A stretch of 64,000 nucleotides of DNA from assembly GCA_940671915.1 (NCBI GenBank), contig CALNVZ010003426.1, positions 15,735,246 through 15,799,245 of the forward strand, read 5' to 3'. Below are positions 34,000-46,717 of the stretch, in pieces (within the stretch, counting starts at the first letter, position 1; every line of letters starts with the position of its first letter). The notes under the pieces are model-generated. The model was not told the DNA's origin, did no database searches, and saw nothing but the letters and a program-made list of their open reading frames with translations. The DNA comes from Paracentrotus lividus (lineage: Eukaryota > Echinodermata > Echinoidea > Camarodonta > Echinidae). Made by a program: the position numbers and the translations under genes.

Positions 34000-36900
34000 A
34001 AAGGGAAATTCTTGTTCTTCTGGTTGAGAGATTGAATTGTGGAAGAAAATGTCTGTAAAAGAGTGATTGTGGGAGGTTAATTACAATTCACATAAAACTT
34101 TTTTTTTCAATGTTTCATTAAGAAAATTAACTCAATATTGCATGCCTTGAGTCACTTACAGAAATGCTTGTTTGTTTTGTGTTTGTTTATTATTATATTT
34201 TCAATAAATGACCTTGTTACTATAAATAAATAATATGAAAATAATTTGAAAGCCCACAATATTGTGTTTTCACCTTTTGGACCACCGGACTTTCCTATAA
34301 TTGCCCTTTACTTCCACATTTTTAATTTTTTTTTAAAGCCTAGACTATCAGTTCTGGCTATGTCGGGAGTCAGGAGCATATGCAGTAGTACCGTAGTTTT
34401 TAAATTCAGACATAGTTTATGACTGGTTGACTGTGCTTGCCTGTGCTGTTATTTAAGAAAAATATTAAAAATATGTACAATTTATAGAAGTACTGTCAAC
34501 TACACTATCCGTCACAGTGGTGGAATATATTTTTGTTAAGGCTCCAGCAACATCTGTCATACCCGAGTTTTTTTTTTTTTTTTTTAATATAAATTCGTTT
34601 ATCCCCGTTTTTACTTTTAGGAGTCCTCAACATTTCCCCCCAATAATCCATCCTGGGATAAAATTAGAAATAAAACGTTTGCCTACCCTAAAACAATTTT
34701 TCCCTTTCTCCCATCTTAACCAGCTTACCGAAAGTTAGCACTCGGTTAACAAACCGTTAGTTTTTCTTCATTTTAAATAATATCACTTTTTGAACCCCAA
34801 AAGAATTCAAGTCATCAGTTAAGGGGGCTAATAAATCAAGCATTATCATCATGTACATACATGATGTTGTCAAATAATTGAACAAACCCGCACCCTTTTT
34901 TCTTTTTGGCAATCAAGTTTTGAAGGTTTTTTTTTTTTTCCTTTGGCTACTAGCAGTTACCGAGAATGGATTTGAGGGGGAAAGCAACAGGGAAACCCCC
35001 GATTTCGTCATTGTGTAATTAGGCCGCCTGTGTGTGTATGGAATGCGAAACTGCGGTCAGCTCGCGCGTTCTCCGTGTCAGTGTAAATTTCGTTTGTATT
35101 GTGACATTTTTTTTTTGTTACCGCTTTGATTTAGCTCATATAGTTTGGAATGGCAAAGAATAGCATAGTATTTGATAATCACGATAATGAATGACATGGC
35201 GATTAGGCTATCAGATCAGAAGAATATAGTTTTCACTGATTCGTCTCTCTCACGCCTCTCTCTCGCTTTCGATTTGTGAATTATATGTTTCCTTATGCAT
35301 TCCATTTCTTATTGGCCATGGGGAGAAACATGAACCGCTCACACAAAATAATGATTTTTGTTTTCTTCAATAAACTGAAAGGAACAAATAAAGGGGGAAG
35401 AATTGGTTTCAAACAGTGGATTTAATTTAAATCAAAATGTTATGAGATGCAAAATTGAAACCAAAAATAAATTCTATTTCATGTTAAATACTTTGAAACT
35501 CGTTTTCCTTCGAATTTAATTGGATAAACATGATAGAGATAATTGGATACAATGTAGATTAACATCAACAATTAAGTATTCCAACTAATTATGTAGTAAA
35601 AATGAGTAGAATAGGCAAGTTCATGACTAGAAGATTGTCTAAGAATGAAATAATGAAAATTACATTTATTGTGAAAGGGCAAACATGATAGACTACTCCC
35701 TCCCCCCCCAAAAAAAATGAATCAACTATGATTTTTTTTCTCTGAATATGACTTTTTTTCAAGAATACACATTAGTAACCCCCCAAACAATGCAAATAAT
35801 TTTTATAATATATGCCAGGTTTTAGGGAAAGACATCGGGACAATTTTTTTTAAAATCATGGTAATAATGGAGAGAAAAAGACTGGATTTGAATAATGACT
35901 ATTAATTTGAAAGGCATATTATAAGAGGTTTTCGGGAAATACAAGTATATCCAGGGGTGGCCTGTTTTTCTTATGAGATTTTAGAGAAATTATTCGAACG
36001 TCATAAAAAAAAAACTTATAATTGAATGCAAATATAATATAATGAGATATTTGGGAAAGAGGTATCGAGGGATAGTTTTCTTGGAATATGTTTTAGAATT
36101 TATACAAACGCAATATAAAAAATATTAATACACCTGCACAGAACAATAAAATACGTGAATTCAATTCGTTTCTATTTGAGTTTCTTTGAATCGTTATTGA
36201 GGCTCTGTATTGAATATACTCTGACTTGTTTGCACTTTTTGATTTTTCTCTCCCCTCTGAAATCAGAGCTTCAGTCACCCGTATAGCGTACGATAAAACA
36301 TGAAAAGGAGGCACCTTCAAAAGTGTTCTTCCACTGAAACATGACAGAGGGAATAATATCCATGGTATAATTACAGGAATTGTCTAACAATAGTTCATTG
36401 CTTCGTTTATCAGAGTTTTATAATGATATATGATTGTTATAAAAAGGAAAGGGATACAAAGAATATGACTTTGTATTGATCGGGCACTCAGGCTTACATC
36501 CAGCGACCCAGATTATTTGCACTACCGAGTTATCTATTATAATATATATCGATATTTATTCTATTCGCTTTCATCGTTTTCCACGTATACAATAATCCAC
36601 AAACCCGACAAAAGCAGTATTCAATACCTGTCAAATAAGTTTTTCAAAAGTTTTGTTTGAACAGAATATAAATAGGCTTTCTCAGATTTACAAGGGCAGT
36701 CTGGACGTTTACGTTTGAACACATGGTGTGATAAAAATATATATAATATATCATAGGACCGGGGGTCATGGTGATGATAATTATGAATTAGTTGTTTTTT
36801 TCCCAGGATGGGGACAAACAGACCAATACTTTTGCTCTGAGGGGAACTGACCAGAAAGATGGAAAACGAATCACATGGTTTTGGGGTTCGAATCCCGGTG

Positions 36901-37050
36901 GAATCCCACCTTCTTTGCTCATTTTTCATATCTTGTAGATAGTTGGAATACCGTCGCCAGACTATTTGCGATGAGGTCATATATATTTTTCAAATAAATA
37001 TAATCTATTTCATTGACCATTTCCCCTTAAACATTGAATATGTCAATTAC
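34000..37050. other. Largely unassigned AT-rich sequence
   Basis: T runs at 34567-34585 and a C9A8 run at 35703-35717. The segment 34980-35130 is less AT-rich and contains TGTGTAATTAGG (homeodomain-type core). A box-B-like GGTTCGAATCC lies at 36886-36896 without a complete tRNA fold. No gene called. Confidence 0.35.
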
Positions 37051-37053
37051 CAC

Positions 37054-37310
37054 TATTATTAATAATAATGGTGGCTTCTTATATAGCGCTCAGGTCCGTC
37101 ATGCATGACGCTCATGGCGCTTTACAAAGATTGTTTTTTTACACATTATTACCCCGGTCATAGCTGAGCAGCTAATTTGCACCTGGGTGGGGAGGAGCAT
37201 TGTAGACAAAACGACCATGCCCTAGGACGCAAGTGTCATACCGGGGTTTGAACCCACGGTCCTTGCTTTCTCAGTCAACTGATATGACCACTATAGACTA
37301 TGACACTTCT
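37054..37310 (-). mobile_element. tRNA-derived SINE, second family or diverged copy
   Basis: On the minus strand a tRNA-like head with box B GTGGGTTCAAACCCC (37243-37257 inverted) is followed by CACCCAGGTGCAAATTAGC, GACCGGGGTAATAATG, AAAGCGCCATGAGCG and CGCTATATAAGAAGC, then an (ATT)n tail at 37054-37068. Same architecture as the 27952 copy, but most of the body differs. Confidence 0.8.
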
Positions 37311-37679
37311 AATTAAACCTTTACAAACTATTCATCATGCTACATAATTTGGGGTAATGAAACAATAAATTATTAGGGCTCAATTTTCCACCTTGGTCAT
37401 TTATTCGAACTTTAATTGGCGACAGAGTGTGTCAAAGCTGTTCGCAAACTTTTTCAAGTGATTGTTTAACGTCGTTCAAGATACACATCTTCCAGTAATT
37501 GCAAATGTTTCAGACAGGAATCGCCCGGGATTTTTATAGCTAATCGGTCGTTTAATTACCAAAAAATTGATGACTGAAATAACCATTTGTTTTTTTTTAA
37601 GCGTACCTAGGTACACTTAAGTTAATGCTACAATTGCAGTTCAATTGCACTTATTGTAAGCATGTCATGATGCTTAGGA

Positions 37680-37845
37680 AATAAAATTTTCAGGGTTTCA
37701 CCTCGAAACCTTATTACATACACTGACAGCATGCCCCATATTTTTGCAAGCCTCCAAAAAGTTGTTTTCTTCTTCCACCTCGAAACCTGCCCCATGCACA
37801 TGTTTTTGCAAGCCTCCAAAAAGTTGTTTTCTTCTTCCAGTCCTG
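37680..37845. repeat. ~62-bp tandem repeat, about two units
   Basis: TTTTTGCAAGCCTCCAAAAA with GTTGTTTTCTTCTTCCA occurs at 37741 and again at 37803, and ACCTCGAAACCT precedes both. Confidence 0.9.
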
Positions 37846-38811
37846 TAAAATGCACCACACACATTGAATGCTTACACAATTACCACATAAAGACATGCAA
37901 CCCGGGACGAAAATGAAAACAATTCTTACTTTTAACCGCATAACAAATAAAAAACATCGTCCTAAAATGATGAAAGAAAGGAGAACGTTTCTCAGTATTG
38001 ACTTTGCACATCATTATCACTCATGATTATTTAAAGTAAACAGTCATTGCAAGTTCATGGAAATATCAATATTTGTGAATCAACATTATTCATCATTATG
38101 TACATTAATTTTGATGAACGTGCAGCTAGTAAAACGCATATTTACTATACTGATATAAATACCGTGTCGTATATTCTCTCCCCCCCCCCCAGGCACGGAG
38201 GATTGTTTTTTGTTTGTTCTAGTTTCAGGCTCGGTATACCGAGTGAGCAAAAGACAAAAACAAAAAATAGATAAATAAAATAACAACAACAACGACTAAA
38301 AACTTAGAAAAATTGCAATTAAAGAGATAACTGATTTATGAACCCCAAACTATTACATTATTAAAAAAAAAAAGTAACTTCTCCCGCATTTTCGGTTCCC
38401 TTTTTATGTGGTACGTGTTTATGCTTGGAGGACCATGGCGCAGTAATTGTTTTTTACGAGAATGTAAAAAACAGCTTGCGCCAAAGTGGATGTGCAATCA
38501 AAACAACAAAAACAACTACACCTATATCAAACTGGTATAACTTTTTAACGGAAAAGTATTGAGCACAATAAATTTGCGGTCGTATTCTTGCACCTAATGA
38601 TTACAATTTGTGTAAAAATGAGAATCATTCGTGGTGCCATGCATGAGTGAACACACGTCAAAGAAGAGTATCAAGAGTCCTTTTTACGTACTCTGCAAGT
38701 AACAACTTTCTCTGTGGTAGATATGCTGACTCGTGAATTACTTGAGGTCCTGAAACGATTCCCTCGGATAGGACTGAAAGGCGTAGCTCGTTTAAGTCAT
38801 GCACGCGCTAG

Positions 38812-38964
38812 CAGTAGCGGATACAGGCGGGGGCGCAGGGGACGCGCCCCCTATAATTTGAAAACCACTCATTGACTGTGCATTTTAAAATCGAACATTG
38901 CGGCGGCGCCCCCACCCCTATCGGGCCTGGCGCCCCCTATCCTGAAATGCTGGCTCTGCCACTG
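38812..38964. mobile_element. CAGTGGCGG-type short TIR element, copy 4
   Basis: CAGTAGCGGATACAGG at the left and GCTCTGCCACTG at the right, with CTCATTGACTGTGCATT and GCGGCGGCGCCCCC inside, in the same order as copy 1. Confidence 0.65.
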
Positions 38965-39515
38965 CACTAGCATATAGGGGACACAACAGCCATGACAGTA
39001 TAACAAATGGACGTGATATTAGTTTAGAAAAATAAGATTTGTTAAATAGCAGTGTCTTTAACACAGAAATCCCTACCTATATGAATGAAAGTAACGCTGG
39101 ATCAAATCCAAACGTCTCGATCCGAATTTCTTGGAAACGCTACGTAATTTTGTCGCAAGGAAAAAAAAATAAGAAATTGGAACATTTTAATTTCAGAAGT
39201 TCCTCTTAGATTACCCACAAGAGGAACATTTTCGTTTCATGTAGGTTTATTTTAACCGCATTGTTTTATTTTATTCTGATGCTGAGATCTAAACAGAAGT
39301 TATAGTCATGTACATGTATGTTAGCGAAAGTGTTTTTATCGAAAAACAAAAACTTATGGGGAAAACATGAGAGCGTTATAACATGGACCAAACTTTTGTA
39401 CTTGATGGTCTTGTTTTCATTATAGACCCTTGTTTTAACTGAGAAAAATATGGGAGCATATTTTTTATTGGAAAATAATTTTCGTTTAATGTCGGTACCA
39501 CGAAATCATGATAGG

Positions 39516-39518
<3 letters not shown>

Positions 39519-39550
<32 letters not shown>
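39519..39550. repeat. T32 homopolymer
   Basis: Uninterrupted T run with no retro-element body recognisable on either side. Confidence 0.95.
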
Positions 39551-39554
<4 letters not shown>

Positions 39555-39999
39555 AGGCTAAATTTCGCCTTATAATGTAACACCGTCAAGGGAGTCATAA
39601 TTCATAATCCCTATTTTTCATCGAAATAGGCTCGTGACCAATTAAGGGGGGTCATAGGTTCGGATCCCGGTACTAATAATCGGGTTACAAGGGGTTTCTG
39701 GGTAATAATAATAATGGTCAGCCAGAATATCTGTAGTATCTGGATTCAAAACTTTAAAACCCGTATGGTCGTGGTCCTATATATTTGATAGATTTGGTTA
39801 CGAGGAATAATGCCTTACACATTGTACAAAGAGTACTGGAGCTTCGACTTGTTATTGAACCCGAAACCTGCAGTTGATGGTCCACAGGTCCAAATGACCC
39901 GATTCTGGGTGTATTAGAGCCATACGTTATTTCGGATCTCCCTCTTCCAATTGACTACCCGGCGCGTGGACCCCAAAACGCGTCAGTTTGATCCTTCAT

Positions 40000-40140
40000 T
40001 TTATTTTAGTTATTCATTCTATTTTTATTCATTTATTTATTTAGTTAATATTGTTCATTTTATTTATTTATTCTATTTTTTCATTTACTTATTTATTTAT
40101 TATTTATTATTTATTTATTTATTCATTCATTTATTATTGT
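40000..40140. repeat. TTTA/TTCA-rich simple repeat
   Basis: Irregular (TTTA)n and (TTCATTTA)n over about 130 bases, ending near a G run at 40163-40173. Confidence 0.85.
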
Positions 40141-40901
40141 TTGTTTGTGTGTTTTTTTCCTGGGGGGGGGGGGGTATTTGAGATATTGTTCGTTTTAATT
40201 ATTGATCCAGCCCCCCCCCCCTGTATTACTAGTTTCATAATTATTATGGATTATAACAATTCAAAGAAGTAAAAAGCTATGTTGGTGATAAAAGCTAACC
40301 AGTAATTATTCTTAATTACAATTTAATTAAAAATTGGAAAAACATAATAGGGCTTTTACGATACGATAAGAAACAATATTAGGGGACATTGACTTTGAAC
40401 CTGAATGTTACCATTTCTTGCGTTTAAATGCTGTAACATTCTTTGCCAATTTCCTTGGCACATTGCCAGGAAGGAAGACGTTATTGCACCAGCTCGGCTC
40501 TGGCTCGGGCCAGGTTCGATGTCTTCCATTTTCGTGGAAGTTTTGGTCACGTGACTATAGGTTCTTGAACTTGACCGAGAAACTTCGACATGATTATGGG
40601 GCATGACGGGAAGGGTCTCGTGGGTTGCGGTAACGAGGCCACGCCCACTATCCGCAACAGGTTATCGGGTTGCCCCGACCCAGTTACCTGATAACAAACA
40701 TGACAAAATGAAATATCAATCATATACATATGGATATATCAATATTTCTCCCGTATTTTTCTTTAAAAAACATGATAAATCATTCTTCACATTTTTGTCA
40801 TTGAGCTTTAAAAGTTATTTACTAGATTAAAGCGCGTTTGAAATGTGAAGTGGTATCTTCTGAACGACTTTTTTTTATACTTAAAAAATGGCGCCCCTTT
40901 C

Positions 40902-41070
40902 CGGTGACGGATCAGGGATTTGAAAAAAGCGGACGCCAGGCCCCATAAAGGGGAGAGCCGACGCCGATATTTTCCGATTTTAACAGGTACAATCAATGAG
41001 TGGTTTTCAAATTGGAGTGGGGTGTGCGTCCCTTGCCCCCCCTTCCCCCCCCCCCAGTGTCAGCGCCTGT
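40902..41070. mobile_element. Degenerate relative of the CAGTGGCGG element
   Basis: CGGTGACGGATCAGGGATTT at the left, TTTTAACAGGTACAATCAATGAGTGG inside and a C-rich right end with GTCAGCGCCTG. The match is weaker than in the other copies. Confidence 0.4.
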
Positions 41071-42110
41071 GAGGGAATAAAGTTTTTAAGTTAAATTAAA
41101 AAATCTATTTTATTATTATTTTACTTTTTTTTGTGGGGCAATGTTCATAAAGAAACTTTGTTTTGAACGGGGGGGGGGGGGGCTGGGGGTACGGTCCTGG
41201 TCGCTTCCAAATAAGGTGGAAACCGCCCATAAAAGTAATAAGTGGAAATACCTTTAATCCTAAAATCGATGGGCAGCCCCCACCCGATCATGTAAAATTG
41301 CAATTTTCGATATGGAAAATGTAGAGTTATTCTAAACGAAAGTAAATAGTAGTCAACATAACTGCCAAATATTCAAATGATTTGCATCAAGACAGCATAT
41401 TTTTATATAGGTGAATAACCCAAAATGATAAAAATTACAGGTAAAATGAAAATGATAATTATACGCTTTACGATTCGCGTCTTTTTAATCATGTTTTCTG
41501 TTCATGATGTTAGTTTGTTTGATGCTCTCTTATTGTTTTCATTGCGTCTTATTTCCCGGTTAGTTTTAAAAATAAGTGGTGTTATTTACTACTTTTACGT
41601 GGTCGTGAAAGTACAGTGACTTTTTTTGGATTGTTTATTCATTTAATTCGACCTTCAGATGCATTTCTGTTTTCATTCTATGTAACAACGTCACATAATA
41701 ACAAACAGACAACTTTTATAGTTTAGATCGGTGTGTCTAGCAAAATGGAATGTTGGTAATTTACAGTGAACACGATGGAAAAAAAAATACTGGACAGATA
41801 ACAAAACCGTAACTATATTCATTATTACATTTATAATTTCTAATAGATTTAAGATACTAATTACATTTGGGTGAATATGGACCCTTAATTGGGGTACAAC
41901 TTACCCTCCGCTTATTCATACTGACATCTTCTTCTTTTTTTTTTTTTTTTTGAGGGGGGGGGGTCATTAACGATACAAAAATATTGATATGAATTGGTGG
42001 GATAGCTCTGATATTGGGGCAAGTGGTCCCTTGGAGCAGGAGGGGCACTGCCTGGGCGTGTCATATAATAATTTATAACCCAACGCGCTGCGACATCCTA
42101 AATCTAAACC
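41071..42110. other. Unassigned AT-rich sequence with G and T runs
   Basis: G13 at 41170-41182 and T12 followed by G9 at 41937-41962. No coding or mobile feature recognised. Confidence 0.4.
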
Positions 42111-42129
42111 TATCCTAACCCTATAGATG

Positions 42130-42250
42130 CCTTGAATAAAACCTTATACATATAGGATCCTACATGACTGTATAAGGTTCCTTGGATAAAACCTTATACA
42201 TGTATGATCCTATACATGCATAAGGTTTTATCCAAATGCATCTAATATTC
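42130..42250. repeat. Hairpin with AAAACCTTATACAT units
   Basis: ATAAAACCTTATACATATAG (42138) and a second direct copy near 42191 are both inverse to ATAAGGTTTTATCC near 42221, and GATGCCTTGAATAA pairs with the flanking GCATCTA. Small MITE-like structure. Confidence 0.7.
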
Positions 42251-43081
42251 TGAGCATCTCAGGGATATTGTGTCTGTGTTTATTTTATGTTTATCAGGTT
42301 TATCAGGTTTATCATTGTTTACGGGGGGTTGAAAGGGAGGAATGAGGGGAAAGGGGGGGGGGTACAGAGGGAACGATGGATACCACTTTCTGGGGTGCTT
42401 CATCTTGATAGTCGCTATTAAATGGGGGGGGGGGGGTAATCGTGATTATTGTCCATGGTTATGTTTTCCGGGGTTATAGCTCTGATTACTTATTAATTCA
42501 TTAATAATTCCGGTCTGAACTGTCCGCATAATACCCTCAAAATGCTCAAGGCTGAATTAAAAGTCGATAAGGATTTTATTCTTCATGTTCTCTCTGGCTT
42601 AAAACGTGGAACTAGGCCAGATTTAAAGACCTTACAGTTCAACGACTGTAATTACCAGAAAAACAATTAACCGTCATTCTGGCGTATTTTCTAGAAAAGA
42701 TGGAATATTATACAGATATACGGGGCTCGCGTCACCCCCATGGTCATGACCAGTAACCTGAGACCCTTCCCCTGCCAGCAGATCCCCGGTGATTGATCTT
42801 CAATGTCCCGCTCAAGTTACTCGTGCTTCTTTGATCAACAACTAATGACACCATATCACGACATTTAATACCTCTTGAAGTCTATTAAGCTTTATGAAAT
42901 CATTTAGAAAATATGATCGAGATGTTTTCCGAAAATAAGCGAGATGTGATTGACAAATGGGCTCGGAAAGGATTGTTTTCTAGAATCTTTGAGAACATGG
43001 TAATTATGATGGTAGGTTCAGAATGTAGGAGCGATGATATTTGACACACTTTGAAAACCAAGCTCTGCGAGGTTAGTCCTA
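42251..43081. other. Unassigned sequence, locally more complex
   Basis: The part 42480-43070 has mixed composition with few simple repeats. G runs occur at 42352-42361 and 42425-42436. No open frame or splice pattern supports an exon. Confidence 0.35.
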
Positions 43082-43443
43082 CACTCTAAAAAAAATGAGT
43101 AAAATCTTACTCAATATTGAGCAAAAAGGTAACTCGCTGAAATTGAGTAAAATATTACTCATGCGTTGAGCTAAATGTTACTGACTAAAAATATTACTCA
43201 TGCGGTTGAGCTAAATGTTACTCAGAAAAGAGTAACTTTTAGTCATCTATGTATCATTCCTAATCCTAGCTTCGAAAGGAGTAAACCATTAACCATTAGT
43301 TTACTCATTTTCTGCGAGTTACCTTTTGACTCTGTTAAGAGTAAACAAAATTTACTCCGTTGGGAGTAAACATTAGTTTACTCCGTTGGGAGTAAAGCAT
43401 TAGTTTACTCATTTTCTTGCGAGTTACCTTTTTTTTTACAGTG
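43082..43443. mobile_element. ~360-bp fold-back with GAGTAAA/TTTACTC units
   Basis: CACTCTAAAAAAAATGAGTA at the left and TTACCTTTTTTTTTACAGTG at the right are approximately inverse, and GAGTAAAAT/ATTACTC and TTTACTC..GAGTAAA pairs alternate throughout. Termini resemble those at 4046, 30339 and 45500. Confidence 0.75.
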
Positions 43444-44383
43444 CATAAAGGGTACTAGGACAAATACCCCCAGATAATTACCCCCCCCCAGACTATCCCC
43501 GCCAAAAATATATCCCTTGTTGTCCTGCTTTAGAGGTAGATGGACGGGGGGGGGGGGTAAAGAAAGGGGGCTGTGTGATGTGAACCCGGCTTGGTTTTCA
43601 AAAGGAATATCTCACTTCGCAGAAACTACGACGGACTTGGGACTACTTTGAGATGGTTTTGGAACTACTTTGAGACGGTTTTGAAATTTGTCGCGGAGAC
43701 TTCGCGGAGACGTCTCCTCGGTCCCCGCAAGGTTCCATGAGTCGCGGAACTTCTTTGAGGGTTTTTCATGTTGAAAATTGTCCGTAGCTTTTACCAACAT
43801 CACGCCTAAAAATTCTTATGGTTCTTTTAGTTGCAAAAGTTTACACAATACTTTTCTTCTCACTTAAAAGATTAATATAGACAAAGAACTTATCGGATTA
43901 ATTAGGGAAAGATACGTTTGCTTGAACATGCAAATTTATTTTTTTTTCTTTTTATAATAGAATTTTCCTCTGCTTTGAAATGCTATAGCGATATGACTTT
44001 GTGAAGTACATTATCTGAAGGAGTTAAAAGAACAGCAATTTCATGACATCATTTGATTCTATTGATGTAAGATATAATTGAAGGCGTAGGAAATCGTGCA
44101 GCCAACAACGAATATCATTCGTGCTTGGCAAATTCTAAACTCAACATTGATAGTATTTGTATTCATCGACCAAATTCCGTTAGGTAATAATATTTATATA
44201 TCATGTTAGAGTATTATTCCATGACAAATTTTCGATTTCCTGCCGAACTTACCGATGGAAAATTTATGAAACATTATGTGATAATACAATGTGGTATACA
44301 TTTCGTGGCGGAAACAAAATCCAAAGTACTGTGACACAGACCGACAGACCGACAGACAGACAGACAGGCAGACAGACAGAGAT

Positions 44384-44415
44384 TTTTTTTTTTTTTTTTT
44401 TTTTGGGGGGGGGGG
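44384..44415. repeat. T21-G11 compound homopolymer, preceded by (CAGA)n
   Basis: A GACAGACC/GACAGACAGACA run (44338-44381) leads into T and then G runs. Confidence 0.95.
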
Positions 44416-44699
44416 TATAGATACGCAAGGGGGTATACATGGTAGGAAAGGGTACAATCTTTCGTAAGTTAACATACGTTTTATTTTAGTCAACGAATCA
44501 GAAATTCTATGGTGAAGCATGGAATCTATTTTCTTTGCAACAAAATGGTGTTAAAGCTTCACTCTCTGTCTCATTTATTTTTATTTATTTATTTATATGT
44601 CTTGAACTTGTTGACAGAGCCATTGGAAGTCACATTTCCATGCATGGACCAATAAAGAATCTTGTATGTTGTATCTTGTATCTTGTTATGCTACAGTCA

Positions 44700-45226
44700 C
44701 ATAGACCCTTACACTGCAGTCACACAGACACTTACGTTTATGCTGCAGTCACACTGACACTTACGCAGGCCTATAGATAAGTTTGTGTTGTTTTAATCTT
44801 ATTTCATCTTCTATTCTGTCATTTCTTATTTCTTTGTTTTACCATGGAGTAAAAAGAGAAATTACTCCATGGTTTTACTGGATAAACGAAATTATCAATA
44901 TTTCCACTGCTGACTATGACGGGTACGCATCCGTGGGGATCCGGAGAAAAGAAAATAATTTTTGGACGCAACCGGACGTAACTCAACGTAAGTTTCTGTG
45001 TGACTGTAGCATTAGTTACTTCCAGTTACGTCCAAAAATTATTTTCTTTTCTGCGGATCCCTACGGATGCCTTCCCGTCATACTCAGCAGTGGAAACAAT
45101 AAAATTTCGTTCATCCAATAAAACAAAGAATTTCTTACTAAGAAATTAAAGAAAAGAAGATGAAATAAGGATAAAACAAGAAAAACGTAACTAAACGAAA
45201 GTGTCTGTGTGACTGTAGCATTAAAA
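44700..45226. mobile_element. ~500-bp nested palindrome with CTGCAGTCACA units
   Basis: The stretch 44797-44990 is inverse to 45016-45175: TCTTATTTCATCTTCT against AGAAGATGAAATAAGG, GTTTTACCATGGAGTAAA (itself a small hairpin with its neighbour), GGATCCGGAGAAAAGAAAAT against ATTTTCTTTTCTGCGGATCC. The sequence CTGTGTGACTGTAGCATT recurs at the centre (44997) and at the right end (45207), inverted at the left as TGCAGTCACACAGACACTTA. Confidence 0.8.
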
Positions 45227-45229
45227 AAG

Positions 45230-45520
45230 TTCACTCTTTACGGAGCGAATTTCAGAAAGAGTGAATTTAGACATGTTAGAGTAAAATTCGAGTGAATTTG
45301 GAGTGAAAATAAATTTCCACTCCTTTCAACACCAAGGTGGATACATGTATTATAAGTGCTGTTATGTAACTACTCTTTTTCACTCATTTGTGAGCGAAAA
45401 TGTGTATTTTCACTTCAAATTTACTTCAAAGTCACTCGAATCTCTTTTAACATATTTTGACATTCACTCATTGCTCATTTAAGAGTGAAAATTTTCACTT
45501 TTTTTTTTCTTAGAGAGTAT
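45230..45520. mobile_element. ~290-bp fold-back with GAGTGAA/TTCACTC units
   Basis: AAGTTCACTCTTTACGGAGC, AGAGTGAATTT and inverse ATTTTCACTC, AAGAGTGAAAATTTTCAC alternate, and the right end reads CACTTTTTTTTTTCTTAGAG. Similar in style to 43082 but with a different unit. Confidence 0.65.
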
Positions 45521-46010
45521 ACTTTCTCATTTCACAGGTGACTGGCCACTATTCGGAAGGTTAGCGACACGGAAGACTCGATCTTGTGGTTGTAATACTG
45601 ATAATCAATTTACGGAAGTCCATGTACAATCTATTTATGTCCTTGTCGATATGATATTCAAAACATTATGATTTACACTACGGTAATATATTATTCCCAA
45701 AGACTCAATTTTATTCATAATTTTGTTTGAACGTTTAAAGATCATAATGATGTATGTCACAACGAACCCTGTGGTGCATTTCTCCTCACACAATAATCGT
45801 GATGATATAGGCGTATATTCTCTCTTGATATTCTTATTTCACAATCATCAAAATTTATTGTTATGGTATAGATTTAAAATAAAATGGTAATCAAAAGGAC
45901 TGAGGGATAGGTGTTAATTTTTTGGGGGTCTTGGGCCATAAATGAGGTCATGTACCAGCCATAGGGGTAAGGTTTGGGGTCAATCGGCCCGCCCGTCTAT
46001 TTTTACTTCG

Positions 46011-46060
46011 TTTTTTTTTTTTTTTTTTTTTTTTTTTGGCTAGGGGGAGGGGGCGGGCCC
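46011..46060. repeat. T27 run followed by G/C-rich segment
   Basis: A T run, GGCTAGGGGGAGGGGGCGGGCCC and CCTGGATCCGCGCCTG, the latter like a degenerate end of the CAGTGGCGGATCCAGG element. Confidence 0.75.
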
Positions 46061-46575
46061 GTTGGGCCCCCTGGATCCGCGCCTGATTATTTCTTTTCGA
46101 ACCAACTAAAACATCACCACCCCCCGTGCTGTAACTACATCACCTGTTATTTCATAATACTTCATTAGGAAACCCGCATTTGGTACAAGGTGTGTACTGG
46201 CACTAACCTTGCACTGATCAATACATTGCTTATAAAAGTTCACCCATCCTGACCAAATATGGAGAGAAATCTATTGTTTCCTTGTAGGCCTTTTCGTGGA
46301 AATAATGGTTAAACGTGGGTTTGGATGGGGTAATACATGTACATGCACGAAACGTCCATACATGGTATACTGAACATTCAATATTTCACAATCACATGCA
46401 AATGACTTCTGATAGATTTGTTTTATTTTATTTTATTTCATTTTATTTTAACCGAACACGGAGCTGGTAGGGTGGAAGTGTTAGTGTGGGTTTATCGCTT
46501 CCGATAGAACACTCAATATGTCGTCGAACATGTCGAAAGTATCAAATGACAGGTGAATGGCACCAGCGAGTCAAT

Positions 46576-46717
46576 CTGGGGGGCATTTCATCAAAGGACT
46601 TGTCGGACATTTATCCGACATATTTGCTCTCTGCCAATCAGATGCAAGCATTTCAGTAGCTTATAACAATTTATCGGATAAAACGTCCGACAAGTCCTTT
46701 GATGAAACGCCCCCCTG
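46576..46717. mobile_element. 142-bp palindromic MITE, copy 4
   Basis: Starts CTGGGGGGCATTTCATC and ends GATGAAACGCCCCCCTGG. Arms and core match copy 3 at nearly all positions, so it is among the younger copies. One arm has a one-base deletion in ACATTTATCC. Confidence 0.9.
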
